Assembly (NCBI GenBank): GCA_030522415.1
Contig: CM060127.1
Location: 961,001 to 1,025,000 of the forward strand
Direction of reading: 5' to 3'
Length of the DNA stretch: 64,000 nucleotides
DNA from: Channallabes apus
Lineage: Eukaryota > Chordata > Actinopteri > Siluriformes > Clariidae
The notes under the pieces were generated by a model. It saw only the letters and a list, made by a program, of their open reading frames with translations, was not told where the DNA came from and did no database searches. This document shows, piece by piece, positions 48,060 to 61,559 of the stretch (positions within the stretch are counted from its first letter, which is position 1; each line of letters begins with the position of its first letter). Position numbers and translations under genes: made by a program.

Positions 48060-48640
48060 GCTAGAAAACCAAACACAGAGACAGCATATCACAATGCTCA
48101 CTACAGTGCAATGGTAGAAAGACACCGACTGTTGGAGATGTTATTCTTCCTGAGGACCCTCAGAAAGTAAAGTCTCAGCTGTACCTTCTTCACCAGCTCT
48201 GTTATGTTTGTTCCCCAAGTTCAATGATGTGGGAGCCCAGGAATCGGTAGTCTGTGACCCCCCACTGATGAATAAGGGTAAAATGTCCGTTCTGTTTTTT
48301 TCTGAAGTCTATGATTCCTTCATCCTCTGGATGTGTTGAGAAGCAGGTAGTGGTCTGTGCACCACTGCAACAGCCTCACCACCTTATTTCGTAAATTTAG
48401 CTATAGTGTCACAGGGGTGAATAGCGATGCAGTCGTATGTAAAAGGGAAAAGAGCAGGGGGCTTAACACAGCCATGCAGGAATTTAGTACTCTGTGATCC
48501 TCTGTGTATGTCCTTACAGAAAGTCCTTGATCCATAGACTTGTGTTATATGACAGTCAAGGTCCAATGGTTTACACACCAATCTCTGTTAGAGGATGATG
48601 TTAAAAGCTGAACTATAGTTGATGAAGATAGTCACATTAA
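48060..48640 (-). pseudogene. Non-LTR reverse transcriptase relic
   Basis: Minus-strand pieces FTYDCIAIHPCDTIAKF (around 48400-48460), LVKKVQLRLYFLRVLRK (near 48146-48197) and an N-terminal piece VNHWTL..VITQVYG-like text around 48540 match, in order, the palm to thumb part of a fish LINE RT. FADD is deleted. Many stops and frameshifts. The clade is uncertain. Confidence 0.6.
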
Positions 48641-50106
48641 TCACATAATCAGTGTTTCCTTATTAAAATCCAGACAATGACATTATTTGGATGAGCAGTG
48701 TACCATTTCTTCCTTTCTCACTTCATACTTTAATGATAAGTGCGGTATAAACCAGCGTTCAGTATGGTTTAGGTTCACAGTAGGTTTTGTATTAATATTT
48801 ATATAGCGTATAATTTAACAAGTCTTTTTGTTTTTCAACATTCTATTCAATCTGACAGTTGCATCCATCATGTCTGCCTACTTTATAATGACCTTAATTC
48901 ATCATCCTTTTGCAGCCCTTTTGGCACAAAGCCAGCAAAAGATGGAGATATGTGTAATTTCGCGTTCATGTTCGTAATATCAGATTTGAATTTGTAATGA
49001 TTGCAAGGCCATGCACTCAGGAAGGCAGGTCTGAACACATTGCTGGTTTGTTGATGCCAAGAAGTTCTTAAAGTATTTAGTTATCCTTAATCATGTGAAT
49101 GCGAGTGGTAACTATGGTGGTTGTCGTCAATATACTGAGGCTTTTAAAAAAGCATGGCATGTTTCGTGGTTCATCAATCATTCACAAAAGATTAACCCGT
49201 TTTCTTTCTCTGAATATAATAATCAATCAGAGATTTTATGTGGTGTGGAAAAAAATATCTAATATGCCTAGCTAATTATAATGGATTTTCTACTGTGCCA
49301 GTGACAAGACAAGCATAAAAAGCATTGCATTACTTAGTTTTCTAGTTTAAACAGCTTGCATGAGAATAAAACTTTATCTATAACAAATAACTTTATCTAT
49401 AACTAAACCTTATCTATTTGATTTAATTTTGTAACAAAACTAAAGGACTATAATGACTAAATGAGTTTTGCCTCTTTTACAGTCCATGAATCTTTTTCTC
49501 TGGGTTTTAAATTACGTTAATTATTATATTCCAGTTATAGCTTTGCTGTATTATCATTACAAGGCTTTCACAGTAAGGGAGAGTTTGGTTTGTGCTCAGA
49601 ACATGGGTCTTATCTTCCCGTCTGCAGGGGCCGTTCTGCAGTTCCTGTTATTGCAGTCTCATGTCACAGTGGCCGGGCCATGCGCCTGACCCAGCCTACT
49701 CGCAGCCTGGGACTTTTTTCAAGAATTAACAATTGAGATTATATAAAGTATTGTTGCAGAAAAGACATATTATTTGTTATTACAGTGCCAGTGCATAGAC
49801 GTCCCAGGCTGTACTGTTTGGACTTAAAGAACCTCTATTATTAACAAAAAGAAAAGAACATCAAACTTCCAAACATCACCACCACCTCTTTATTCTCTTC
49901 ACCTATTTTAACCTTAGTTTGTGGCCAATAAAGTTTTCTCTGTCTAATGAGTGTGTCTCCGCAAAGTAACAGGGAGAACAATGATATGAATAGTCAAAAA
50001 TCTTGCAGCATTGAAATATAAACTCAAACACACTCCACTCAGCAAATCATCTCAAATCCCCAGTTTCAACGTCATCCACAAATGAAATTAAAGTAGGATA
50101 GTGGTG
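48641..50106. other. No recognised gene
   Basis: AT-rich sequence; short frames are unsupported. Confidence 0.5.
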
Positions 50107-50310
50107 GTCGGCTCATTGATGGCTCAATAGTTAATGTGCTGGATTGCTAATCAGAAGGTTGTGGGTTCAAGCCCCAGACAATTGTCCATTGTCATGAACA
50201 ATACCCTCTCTGCTCCAGGGATCGCCTTATCATGGCTGATGCCAGCTTTTGTTGATGTCTGAGAAAAGAACCGTGCTGTAATGGGAATGTGACAAATAAA
50301 GGCTTCTACA
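50107..50310 (+). mobile_element. tRNA-derived SINE
   Basis: It starts with a tRNA-like head (A box tggctcaatagttaatgtgc, B box ggttcaagccc at about 50163-50173), followed by a body with tgtccattgtcatgaacaat and a tail gtgacaaataaaggcttcta. Orientation is plus. It is a different family from the V-SINE-like copies. Confidence 0.75.
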
Positions 50311-51255
50311 AACTGTAAAATTTTTTATATGTTTCAGAACATCTTCATGTACATGGTGCTTTTGAGATCATATGGACAACTGTTCTTTCATCAAACACTA
50401 CAGTATGTGCTGAGTTCTCACCAAGTTCTGTTGTTTCAGAGTACATCAGTGCAAACGTGTCCAAAGATTGTCTAATTGCAGAAAAGTTCAGTGGAGATAA
50501 TTGTGGGATGGTTAAAGTATATTAAATAACAAAACAAAATGCGTTTACTGTCAGTGTATATTACATTAGACTAAGTCATGGGGGTGATGGGGTGGGTATT
50601 AAGAGGAGTTAAGAATTTGGTGCCTCTGAAGTCACATGTTATGCTTGTGTCCGCGCTCAGGTCAAACTCTGCACACGGGACCGAATATCTGGCATTCCAT
50701 GATAAGTAAAGACACGAGTAATTGCAGAACCACGGCCCTCCTGTGATAAAGTGTTCAGCTGAACAAATAAAGGACTTTCGAATGAGCCTCACTGTCTCAT
50801 AGTCAAGTCGAAGTAAAAAAAAAAAAAAAAATCTACAGTATTTATCTCATTAATATAAGCCATATCATTTACTTAAAAAAGCAAACCTTGTTTTGGGATT
50901 TGGTTTGAACCTAGAAAGTAAAAGAAAGTGACATCCTTTCATTCCTTGTTGATTCTGTGAGTTGATCAGTGTTGCTGTGGAGAGAGCCTTTGTGTGCTGG
51001 CTTTGAGGATGAGTGCATTCTTAAGATGAGGATGGATCATCCTTAAGAGATACAACTGAGTGATAGAATACAGCTAGCTGGAACTTATGAAAAATCTATT
51101 TATTGTTCTACACTGCGTGGGCAGTTTTGCTGTTGGGGTAAAGTGCTCTCCCACCCAGAAGCCCTAAGTGCCCTCCATGGCTGCTCCAAAGAGCTCATTC
51201 TTCCCTTCCTGACTGAGCCAAAGACGTGTCTCACAAGTTTATGACACCTATTCTT

Positions 51256-51288
<33 letters not shown>

Positions 51289-51983
51289 ACTGTTTGAGCT
51301 GCACCTCATGCTCAGACTTTTAAACCTTCTTATCAGTTCTTATTGTTACAAAAGATGGTCTTCATGATATTAAAGTATTTAAATGCTTCCTATTATTGTG
51401 AAAGTGAACTCCATTTTCTTGAAGTCACTGCAATATTTTTAGGGATGATGGCAGGAAATATGAGTCATGTCAGTCTGTAATCGATGTGGAAAAAAGTGAC
51501 CTTTTTATTACTTTCAGTCGTCTCTTTAGTGTCTGAGCTTTTCAACTCCATCCAGTACAATATACAACCGAAGGTCATATGACAATTTTTCTAGTACTGC
51601 TGAAATTCTTTATTAATTGTTAGAAACTGAGCTGTTCAAGTAATTAATTTAGATAAACACAGAGAAAGTAAAGTATTGAGAGAATCGTGGAAAAATAAAA
51701 ACGTCTTACGCTCTGTTTTTTTCTGCTGGATTGATGTCAGTATGTTTTTGAATAGATTCTGTCACTCATGCTCAATAGTTTTGACCTCTGACCTCAGAGA
51801 AGTGCTTCCAGGTGGTGGCACTCCAGCGTCACCTTTCATGTCATGGTGTGGTACCGTCCTACAGTCCACTAGCACGCCACTAATTATAAATATTATATTA
51901 CCTGCTGACCCGAATACGTGTCCTCTGTGATAGCAAGCGTGCAGCGCATTCCTCGTGAAGACACAAACAAACCTGTGTGATTG

Positions 51984-52037
<54 letters not shown>

Positions 52038-52780
52038 AGAGAGAGAGAGAGAGAGAATTGAACGGCTGTTAATGTCCACGTTACAGCACTGTTTTGCTTC
52101 AGGACGCCGGAGGATCAGTGCAGAGACGCTCAGGATAAATAGAAACTTTAAGAAAAGCCTCAGTGTTGTGAAAAGTTTTAGGAATGCAAATTGAAAATTG
52201 AAAATAGCTTAGATTTTTTTTTTTTTACATTAGTGCATAATTCTCCTATGTGTTATTTTAAAGTACTAATGTTTGATAACTGAAATATTCAATAAAATTA
52301 ATAGCCTTAAGAATTTAAAGTGAAACCAGCTAAGCAATGGTGTTTAAACCCTTTTAGAGTTGGAGTGGAATGCTTCATGCACCAGCTCTTCAGGAATGTT
52401 CCTCGGTGACTTCGGTGTGAAACAAATAATTCATGTATAAATCGTTTTGCACCTAAAACCCATGGCAGGTGATTTTCATGTGTAATCGCTTCCTGTGAGA
52501 CTCTCTTCATCACAATCTGCTTCCATTCATTTAAAAAAATCTATTTATTTTGCTTGTTAGAAGCGCATTAGCACATTATCAGGCTTTAAAGCCTATGTTC
52601 CTGACTCGCACTGACTTTATTGTCGATGTAAAATATACAGTATGTACAAAGCCAATGAAATGCATTTATAACCTACAAAAAAGTGCATAAGTCGCAAATT
52701 TCGAATAAACAAAATAAATCCAGATGTGACGGTATGGAAATCATACAGTACTTATTTACAGAGACTCTCACCGGGGTTAC
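50311..52780. other. No recognised gene; microsatellites
   Basis: A run at 50815-50831, CA run about 51256-51288, GT run about 51988-52034 followed by a GA run to about 52055, T run near 52218. Nothing else is supported. Confidence 0.6.
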
Positions 52781-52789
52781 TGTAAGGTC

Positions 52790-52985
52790 AGGACTCTGTA
52801 GTGTCCAGTTCATGTGTGAAAATGATTCCTCATGACCCCAGAACCTCTCTCACACTCCTGGAATATGGTCCATGCCATCAGGGAAGAAAAACTCCATAGA
52901 TGTGATAACATGGTGATTCAGTACATTTAAGTCATCAGCTGACTTCATTTTATTGTCCAATAACATTGCTGAGCCCAAAAGACAC
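52790..52985 (-). pseudogene. Tc1-like transposase fragment
   Basis: ctcatgaccccagaacctct, atgccatcagggaagaaaaa and catcagctgacttcatttta match the transposase core of a common fish Tc1-like family read on the minus strand. A related fragment is at 60045-60165. Stops interrupt all frames. Confidence 0.55.
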
Positions 52986-53129
52986 AAATATTAATTTTAA
53001 TTTTCAAGTCTGCTGCTTCAGTGTTTTTAAATATTTTGTCATATGTTACTCTCCTATAATGAAGTATAATTTCCTAAGTTTTTCTTGACAATTACATTAA
53101 GTTTATGCAAAGAGTCACATTTCTCTGCA

Positions 53130-53850
53130 GTTCGCCTTGGCATGTTGTCAGTCAACTTCTGGCTTCAAAATTAGCGACAAGTTTCATGGGCCAGGCAAGA
53201 AAGCAGATCTTTAATAAGTTCTCCCAGCAATGCTCTCAGTCCCAACATACCTCAGCCAGGAAATCTGCTTCTGCAGTACTCATCCAACTGCCAATTATCT
53301 GGATCCCCTTTGAGTGCATAGGGTTGGGCCTGGTTGGTCTGCTCCCAATGTCGCCCAGAAGTCCAGAGTCACGAGTTTATTATTCTGGAGCTTGTGTCTC
53401 TGCTACTTGATGTCGTCCTCTGAGGTGGTCCCACTACAAAAGGCCATTTCATGAAACATCACTCATGGACCTCATCCTCCTCATCTAGACAACATACAGT
53501 ATGATATAAGCATGGGTGAAAGAAAGACTATGTATCATCCAGCCCAACTTAGGGAGTGCCACCCTATTGGAGAACCCTGTTGCCACATAGTAGTAAAAAA
53601 AACAAGAACAAGGGGAACTCATGGACCAGTTTTGTGATGTTTTGTAAGCAACCATATCGAGTCCCAGAAGCATGCCCATAGTGGAAGCGTCATGGTATGT
53701 AATTCCGATGCCTTCCGATGTCTCAGACAGAGTTTCATTTATTTTACCTTCCAAATTTGACAAACTACTGAAGCACCTGATTATTTCCAATCTCAATCTG
53801 AATAAGGGCTACTGACAGGTGACCCTAAGCAAGGTTCAACGTGCCATGTT
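53130..53850 (+). pseudogene. Ty3/gypsy pol fragments (integrase, then RT)
   Basis: 53190-53440 reads as the zinc-binding end and start of the core of a gypsy integrase (SFMGQARKQIFNKFSQQC, LPIIWIPFECIGLGLVGLLP with the first catalytic Asp changed to Gly, then EVVPLQKAIS in another frame). 53640-53850 reads as RT (KQPYRVPEAC near 53647-53676; FDKLLKHL, IISNLNLNKGY near 53756-53812). Many stops and frameshifts. Integrase lies before RT, the reverse of the family order. Confidence 0.5.
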
Positions 53851-54444
53851 ACAATATCTGATGGACCCATCTGTAACTTCCTTGACATCGTGGTATATTG
53901 TAATAATACACTCCCGTACCTTGACTGTCTTTTTCAAGGTCAGAAACCTTGAAACAACTGAGAGAAACAACATGAACATATTTTTTAACTAGATATTTTT
54001 CCCTTGGGTTGTATAACATGGGATAAAATGGTCAACCGCTCTGAAAGAGTTCTGCAAAAGTCCTGAAACAGTTCTCATGATATTATTAATGGGCCCTTAT
54101 CAGGGAATAGACAACAAACAGGTTTCCTACATGTTCTAAAAAGAACACATTATTGGTGCATAAAGAGTAAAAGAGCAACACAAAATGTTTTATTTCCATC
54201 TACTTTCCCCCTCTTATCAAGTGAAAACAGCATTGTTCAAATTCAGAAAGCTGAAAAAAATGTAAAAATGTAAAAATGTAAATGTTCTACAGCTGATGTT
54301 CAGACAACAACTGAGTAAAATGAACCCTGAGCCATTTTACCCCATTAAAGTTCAGTCATTGTTCCCCACAGACCTATACAAAGCAAGCATTGAACCACAT
54401 GGCTGCCACAACCCTTTCCATTTTGCCTAATATGCAAATTCAGC

Positions 54445-54445
54445 G

Positions 54446-54480
<35 letters not shown>

Positions 54481-54656
54481 TTCATCTTCTATACCGCTTA
54501 ATCCTGTGTTCAGGGTCGCGGGGGACCTGGAGCCTCTCCCAGGAGACTTTGGGCACTAGGCGGGGTACACCCTGGACAGGGTGCCAATCCATCTCAGGGC
54601 ACACACACATACACACACTCACACACCCAATATTATTATTATTATTATTATTATTA
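54445..54656 (-). mobile_element. V-SINE-like fragment inside an ATT microsatellite
   Basis: The plus-strand words cttctataccgcttaatcct, ggagcctctcccaggagact and gtgccaatccatctcagggc match the other copies (SINE 54476-54632). ATT runs lie on both sides, so it inserted into or seeded the microsatellite. Confidence 0.8.
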
Positions 54657-57600
54657 CTACAGTGAATTATATGTATGTAATTATATGTATTTTGAATTTT
54701 TTAAACCCCCCACTACAAGTACTCTTGCCTACTGTATTTGGTTGACATTAGAAAGGGCCGGTACCCGGGCTGTGGTTATCTACGCTGCTGATAGCTTCCA
54801 GCACTGCTGTAGCATCCTGAGGCCATTTGTTCTAAAAGTTCATTTTTATTTGGATAGTTCACTTCATCTTCCCTGTAAATTTTCTTATTTTAAATTTAGA
54901 CAAAAGGCCAAGAGGCCATATTTTGGTGTATGCATGTAGCAAACCAAATCACTACATTTAAACCTTATCTTTAAAAGACATTAATGTGTAAGACTTACTT
55001 GTTCCAACACTATAAGCAGATTAAAAGCAGATCTACTTTTCCGTCTTGTTGATGGTTCTGACTGTTGGTATTTATAGTGACCAACCTAAAGGACAGAAAC
55101 ATCAGCTGCCCTGCCTTTAAACTGTCTAAAAGCAATGATGCGCTTTTTCACATTCACAACGTTTGACAGTAATGTAAACCTACACCGTATACCTGTGTAT
55201 AACATGCACTACACCACTGTTTGTACTGTGTATCTAAACACAGACTCATCCAGTGGAACCATGTGGGCTCGGTCAGTCTGATCATAATCTGATTTGTAAA
55301 GCACGAGCCGTGCAGGTGCGGAACTGTCCTGCAAAGTGTGTATTACTAGCACAGCCTTCTTTCATCTCAGAAATATTGCTAAGACAAGAAATATAATGTT
55401 CGTTATTAATCTTGTGTTATATCTTATAAAATAGCTCTAATATTAAAATAAAGTGCTGAGTGTTACTTTCTACGGCATACAGCGAGGCCTGTTCCACAAT
55501 ATCAGGCATTATTTCAACACACTCTCCCCCTGTCTTGTCTCCTCTACATGCTGTTTGTGTCTGTTTCCTTTCACAGCTCCAAAGCATTTAGGGTTCTGGT
55601 TCACTGCCTCTTAAAGAGAGAATAGAAGAGAAAGAAGGAGTCTAGTCTACCAGACAAAGCAAAAATATTAAAGTTGTGTCTTATTTTACCTCTTACATTT
55701 TTGACCATGCAGATCCCGTTCTATGTTGTTGTTGTTGTCACATCAAAGCCTAAAGCCTGAAATAACCGCTGTTTTTTTTTTTTTTTTTTGGTCAGTTTGG
55801 CCATAACTAACACATGTTCTAAAACTCCATTTTAAAAAGCTGATGTTTTTCATGATAAACATTAATAAGATTACTAAAATGTTTTTGTATAGAAAGTAAG
55901 TTTGCGTGCGATGGGGACATGGGGACATTCTGGCTTCTTCCCGTCCTCCCTCCGATCCTAATGAGCCCGTCAGACGCCCTGCACGTCCTCCCCTCCCAGG
56001 CACACATCACTGTCCACTGATCATTGTGAATGTCTCTCTTCACAGGTTAACCGTGAAAGGAAGCTCTGAAAAGCTGTTTGTTTCTTTCTGGTAGAATTGT
56101 CCCTCACCACAAAAGGATATTAGAACTTTGACATGAAACTATAAGGGAACATAAACAAACAGTGTTCCTGGATGAATGATGATGGTCCCGTTTGTTTGGG
56201 GTATTTCTTTGAGAGGAGACTTTTTTCCCCCAATTATTAGTATTTTTTATATATTATCCATTTGTTAAATTGTCTTAACATCTTAATCTCCTGATAGGAA
56301 CACAGAATCTTATCCTATTTAAATCTCCCTAACATCAGCCATCACTGCGCTTCTTGGCTTGGCCAGATAAAAGGAAAAGAAAAAAAAAACCAGCCCCCCT
56401 TCCGTTGTGTGGACATGCCTTCATTGTCGTGGTGAAGTGCTTGAGCTGGAAGATAAAAGCGTAGTTCACAACATACAGAGCAAACTGAAGGCTGTAGCGG
56501 ATGTAGAGGTCTGAATGAAAGCAATGGGTTTTAGACAGGATGCACCAACAACTACAAAAAAGAGTAAAGAGGCTGATAGGTGTCAGGTTTTCCTCTCACT
56601 CTCTGTGTGGACAGCACTATTTGTTCCCATTAGTTCAGCTCAACATTCCATCTTCATCTGTGTCAGTCTGCCTGAATCGAATTGTACAAAAAGAAATAAA
56701 TTTAATTTATAAAATTTATAAACCAAAGTTTCAACCATATGACCAAAAATCTAAAATTACTCGGCCCTTTACAGTAATAAATTATTTTTTTCAATTTTAT
56801 TTATTTTATTTCTTTCTTTGTTTTTTTTTTAAGATTCAATGTAATTTCTTCATGTGTTTGGACGGCCATAACATTTGTCCAGTTTGCGTGAGTCTGACTC
56901 CACTGGTTCCTGGAGAAGGTCCTGATACAGCATGTTTACCTCAAGCCTCGAATGATGCTACTTTTCCATGTGTAAATCTCACGCCGTTCTCATGAACATG
57001 ATTTTATGCACTGTACAAATGATCAGCTGTACAGGAATTTAGTTGGATCTTTGTGAATGTATGTTAGACCTTTCAGGTAGCCGAACCAGAGCATGACCGA
57101 GGCTGCAGTGCCCCTCACTGGTATTGCTGGTGATTTTTACCATTTTTACCATTGATTTATTTACCATGTTTTCTCCACACTTACTCCTTTACTTAATGTT
57201 TTTGTTTAGTTTGTGTGACACCATTAAACAAAACGGCTTTTACTAGAACTCAAGAATCGCAGGTCAAAAGTTAACAGTGGTTCTGACGTTCTCCGCTTGT
57301 CTCTGATGTCACGCCTCAACACTTTTGTTTGGGTAGAAGAGCTTTAATCAGTTTCCAGCAATAGTTCTTTAAATATTATGGAACAGGCTGCTACAGTCTG
57401 TAGGCAAAGCCAGGAGTCGTTCTCTCATTTCCGTCATGGACTTATGTCATGTGACAACAATATTTGCCTGAGTGTCTCTGTTGATGTTAAATACTTCTAA
57501 TCCTGAGTTAATTACAATTAGAATTACCGCCTTAAAAACCAAAGGTTGTAACACAGATGTTTTTACCTTACAGTTAAAAATGGTGTCAGGACCAAACGAC

Positions 57601-58420
57601 CAGATGAGCAAAATAATAAAAAAAATGTATACAGTGAAGAACAGGATTCAAATATCTTCCCAAAATATTACCCTGAACAAGAACACATCAATTATTTCAT
57701 GCATTAATAGTTTGGAGGTTACTTTGTCCCGTTCTTGTTGTCTTTACCCGTGGAACTGTTTGGGTTAACGCCCGCAGCGAGAGGTTTGGCATCATTTTGG
57801 CCGTAACGTCTTGCAGGTGTGTTAGTTAATGTTTTGGTACATTTTGGAGATAACTGTTTCTGTGCCAGGGTTGAATAATAAAAGGAATTCTTAGAGAACA
57901 GAAGCAGATTAAATATTTCCTGCTAGACAATTCAGTTCGGTTAGACTGACATAATGGTTTAATAGCCGGTGATGTACGTAGACCGCGGCTCTGTTTCAGC
58001 AGCTTGCAAGTTTTATCTTTCCTGAAAAAGCAGAAATTCAACTCATACAGTTACAAGTGGATTAAAAAGTGTAAAAACACTGTGAGAGAATTTTAAAGGC
58101 TGTGTTTTCCAATAGCCAATTAAACATAGATATAAAATAGGAACAACAAAATCTCAATAAATAAGCTCACTAATGCCCTCTAGGCTAATCATTGAGTAAA
58201 ATAATAAAGTTTACTGTAATGAGCTACAGGCATCATGTTCACTACAAACTGGTGGAATATGACAGGTTTGGATTTTTTTTTTAAATATAATTACCTGTCT
58301 AGATCTTCAAGTGCGTATTTACAGTGTAATGTGGCTGGTAATGTCAATGTAGTGTGTGTGTGTGTGTGTGTGTGTGTCTTTCAGAAACTCAAACTTCTCT
58401 GATTGTCTCCAGGCTAGCTC
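54657..58420. other. Long stretch without recognised gene
   Basis: A T run lies at 55771-55789 and a GT run at 58353-58378. The frame 56540-56995 has a Cys pattern near its end (CLDGHNICPVCVSL) faintly like retroelement gag, but composition is AT-driven and I do not call it. No repeat family was named in the rest. Confidence 0.5.
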
Positions 58421-58426
58421 ATAGTA

Positions 58427-59508
58427 CACTCAAAAAAGTGAACATGGCTACCTGTTACATGTACTAAAATGTAATTTGTGTTTTGTACATAATAATTTCA
58501 TGTTTCCAAGCTAAACATGAATAAGTTATGTTGTATTTGCATGAAACTCAACAACTTAACATGTACTAGATTCAATCATGTTGAGATAAACCAACAAGAT
58601 CTTGTCAATATCAAAACCGGAAACATCGCGAGAAGAGAACACAGAGAAGACAAGCGTTTGGCGGTCGTGTGGAAAAGGTAAGCAGGAATTAATTCCCATC
58701 TTTCTAAATAGAAACGAAATACTGAACATAAATGTCACCTGTTGTTTAGCGATGTTTAGTCACGTTATTTTGGTTTAAGTTATTTATTTTATTTTTAATC
58801 ACACTTAAAATACCGACGGTTATATGCGCGTGCTTAATCTGCGGTTCGGTTCTGGTTTCGGTCGGTTCTCATGAGTTGTGAAGCGAGAGGAACAAAGTAT
58901 AAATATTGTTCATTTGCTAAATTAAGTATCATGAATTTTAATTGAATATCTATCTCTGTATTTGTTCACAGCAGTTTGTGACTGAAAGTGTATCTGCATC
59001 TGACTTCAGGAGTTTCCTGACCAACCGGATCTAATGGTCATATTTAAAAATCATAACGTACAGTTATAAAGTACAAAACGTTTCTGTTGGTGTTTAATAA
59101 TTTTTTTATTAATACTTATTTGTGATGTTTTATGTTTTGTACATCTTTTCAAATTGAGACCTCATTTGTAAGTTGCTGCTGGTGTAAAATAAAAATATCC
59201 GTTTTATCCCGTTTGTCTGTTCCTTCCTTCACAGAATTCTGTTGACCGGCTTGAAATTTAAATTTACTTGAGTCAACTTAATTTACAACTGAAAAATTTG
59301 TTGTACATTTATGTTAACAGTATTAAATTATGTTGGACGCAGCTGTAGTAAATAAGTTAAATGAACCTAATAACATTACTTTGACGGAACCTAAGAACAT
59401 TAAGTTGGGGCAACAAAATTGCTTAATACTGAATGAAAGCCATTAAATCAGGTGGAAATTCTTTCCATAATTTAATTATGTTCATTCAACGAGTTATTTT
59501 TTTGAGTG
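58427..59508. mobile_element. Element C: CACTC-ended non-autonomous DNA transposon
   Basis: The left end CACTCAAAAAA and right end TTTTTTTGAGTG are inverse, each flanked by TA (58425-58426, 59509-59510). Inside are a CpG-containing exon-like stretch (58608-58676, ending gtggaaaag then gtaagcag) and a possible second exon after tttgttcacag at about 58971. The CACT start is like EnSpm/CACTA or related fish families. No transposase. Confidence 0.55.
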
Positions 59509-59526
59509 TACATACATGTGAACAAT

Positions 59527-59530
<4 letters not shown>

Positions 59531-59583
<53 letters not shown>
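59531..59583. repeat. CA microsatellite
   Basis: A CA run of about 26 units, a few bases beyond element C. Confidence 0.95.
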
Positions 59584-59585
<2 letters not shown>

Positions 59586-59939
59586 CATTCATATTACCAG
59601 CCTGAAGTGAAAAATTTCTGCGTTTTTACACCAATGAGACAGAGATCAGATTTTTTTGTTCTGTCTTTATGGATAAATCTGATGTGTTTCAGATCTGTGC
59701 CACTTTCCTGTGTGGTCCGAGATTAGATGTGTGTCCGATAAGGTGTTAGAGTTAATGTGACTTTTCTGCCTCTGCCCATGTGTATGGTGTGACATCGGTC
59801 AGCACCAGCAGTGCAGATTTCATACAGTAGCAGCAACAGCTGAAACAACAACTAAAGTGAGACATCTGTCTTTCGTTCGTCTTCTGGACCTCAGCAGACA
59901 CAGCGTTTATCGGACGTGTGGTGATTGGCAACTCATTTC

Positions 59940-60040
59940 TTCAACTCATTTAGAAACTGTTTAGTTTCTGTAAAGCTGTTTTGTGACAGTGACCGTTGTT
60001 AAAAGCAGTATTTAAATAAAATTTAATTGAATTGAGTTAA
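59940..60040 (+). mobile_element. L2-type LINE 3' tail fragment
   Basis: tttctgtaaagctgttttgt … ttaaataaaatttaattgaa matches the last bases of the L2 3' tail. A second tail-like piece, inverted, is at 60180-60222. Confidence 0.6.
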
Positions 60041-60044
60041 ATAT

Positions 60045-60165
60045 GGCCACGCCTTCAGGGAAGATAACCTGCTGATTCAGTACATTCAGGTGGTCAGCTG
60101 ACTTCATTTTATTGCCCCATAACGTTGCTGAGTCTCGACCTGAGTGACTGATCAACCCCAGATCA
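60045..60165 (-). pseudogene. Tc1-like transposase fragment
   Basis: gatcaacctgctgattcagt-like text, ggtggtcagctgacttcatt and aacgttgctgagtctcgacc match the same transposase region as 52790-52985. It is very short and broken. Confidence 0.5.
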
Positions 60166-60222
60166 TAACTCAATTTAACTCAATTCAGTACAGTATTGTT
60201 TATATAGTGCTTTAAACAATGA

Positions 60223-61150
60223 TATTAATCACAGCAGTAATTATTTACTCAAACGTATTTGCTTATTTTAATCAAACAAGTGATTCAACTTTTGTTCAGG
60301 TGTTGCTCTTCCCTTATTGCACAAGATTTATCTTCTTGCTATTTTTTGCACATTTTTTTTTAAATCATTGCTACTACTCAGGAATGTCAAAAGTTTTCTG
60401 TTTCTCTTGCTACGACCTCAACTCGACTCCTACTCCACTGAAACATACGTTACGTTGTTGTGTTTGTCACTCTGTAGCTCTTTGTTTGCACATGAACTTT
60501 GTTGTCTGTTGTTGTATAGAAAAGGTTTTGAAAAAATGTAAAAAAAAATGTTTTTAATCTGTCATATCTGGCTAGTCAGCTAATTAGGTCTGTTAGTTAG
60601 CTAGCTGCTTCCGGTAGAGTTGTGTTGTTAATTGATGTTGTTGCCTCTATATGGTTGGAATGACTATAAAAGGCGACTCGACTTGTAAACATAAGGTATT
60701 ATACTGTTGAGGACTTTACAGTGATCATATAAGATCATGTTTGCTGGACTGTATGCTGATGTGTTTGGACACCGTAGATGTTTCTCTGATCGTTCCGTGT
60801 GATTATCAGCTCTATTTGTGGTTAAGAGCTGAGGAAATTTGGAGGGAAATCTTTTTTTTAGAATCATCTTGTCCAAGTCTCCACGCACTTGTAAGACAAC
60901 TTGCATATAACACTTAATTATAGAGAAATATAGTTAATATAATTATTCATAATTATATAATTAAATAATTATTTAATATTTTAAAATATTAAAACCTAAC
61001 TTTATTTAAAAATTATTGCTCTAAAGTCCTATAGCCGGGTCACATTCTGTCAGCCTGCAGTTTGGCTTTCTGCCTCTAATGAGTTATTCTGTCCCTGATG
61101 TCCAAAGAACAAAGCAAACTGTTGATGTCCGCGACTTTTAACTTGGAAGT
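60223..61150. other. No recognised gene
   Basis: AT-rich; the frame at 60219-60557 has low-complexity hydrophobic composition and no motif. Confidence 0.5.
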
Positions 61151-61159
61151 TGCGCCTCA

Positions 61160-61550
61160 AACTACAATTGTGTTTTATTTGTATAGCACTTTTAACAAGG
61201 CTCATTGTCACAAAGCAGCTTTACAGAATCAAACAAAAATTATGGAAGTGTGTATGAGATGTGAGTGTGTGTGAGATGTGAGTGTGTGTGAGTCAGAATG
61301 ATCAGATCGTCCCTGATGAACGAGTCGAGTGTGACGGTGCTGAGGGAAAAACTCCCTGAGATGGTGATAGGAGGAAACCTGGAGAGGAACCGGACTGAAC
61401 AGGGAACCCATCCTCATCTGGGTGATAACGGATAGCAGGGATTGATCTGCACTCATACTGTGTGTTAGGAGGCTGGAAGTTCAGTATAACAGGAGATGTG
61501 GAGAAGTTCATATGGAGTCCAGTTCATTATTGGAGGCTCAGGTAGACTGA
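61160..61550 (-). mobile_element. L2-type LINE 3' region fragment
   Basis: gttttatttgtatagcactt, gggaaaaactccctgagatg and agggaacccatcctcatctg match the L2 3' region in minus orientation. It lacks coding sequence and is somewhat diverged. Confidence 0.8.
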
Positions 61551-61559
61551 CATATTGGT

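Noticed and set aside
49600..49700. G+C-richer stretch considered as an exon
   Set aside because: No consistent frame with splice signals and no recognised motif.
56540..56995. 151-codon frame with a Cys-rich end
   Set aside because: The likeness of CLDGHNICPVC to a retroelement gag is too short, and most of the frame is AT-driven F/Y/L text.
60219..60557. 112-codon plus-strand frame
   Set aside because: Hydrophobic low-complexity text from T-rich DNA; no motif.
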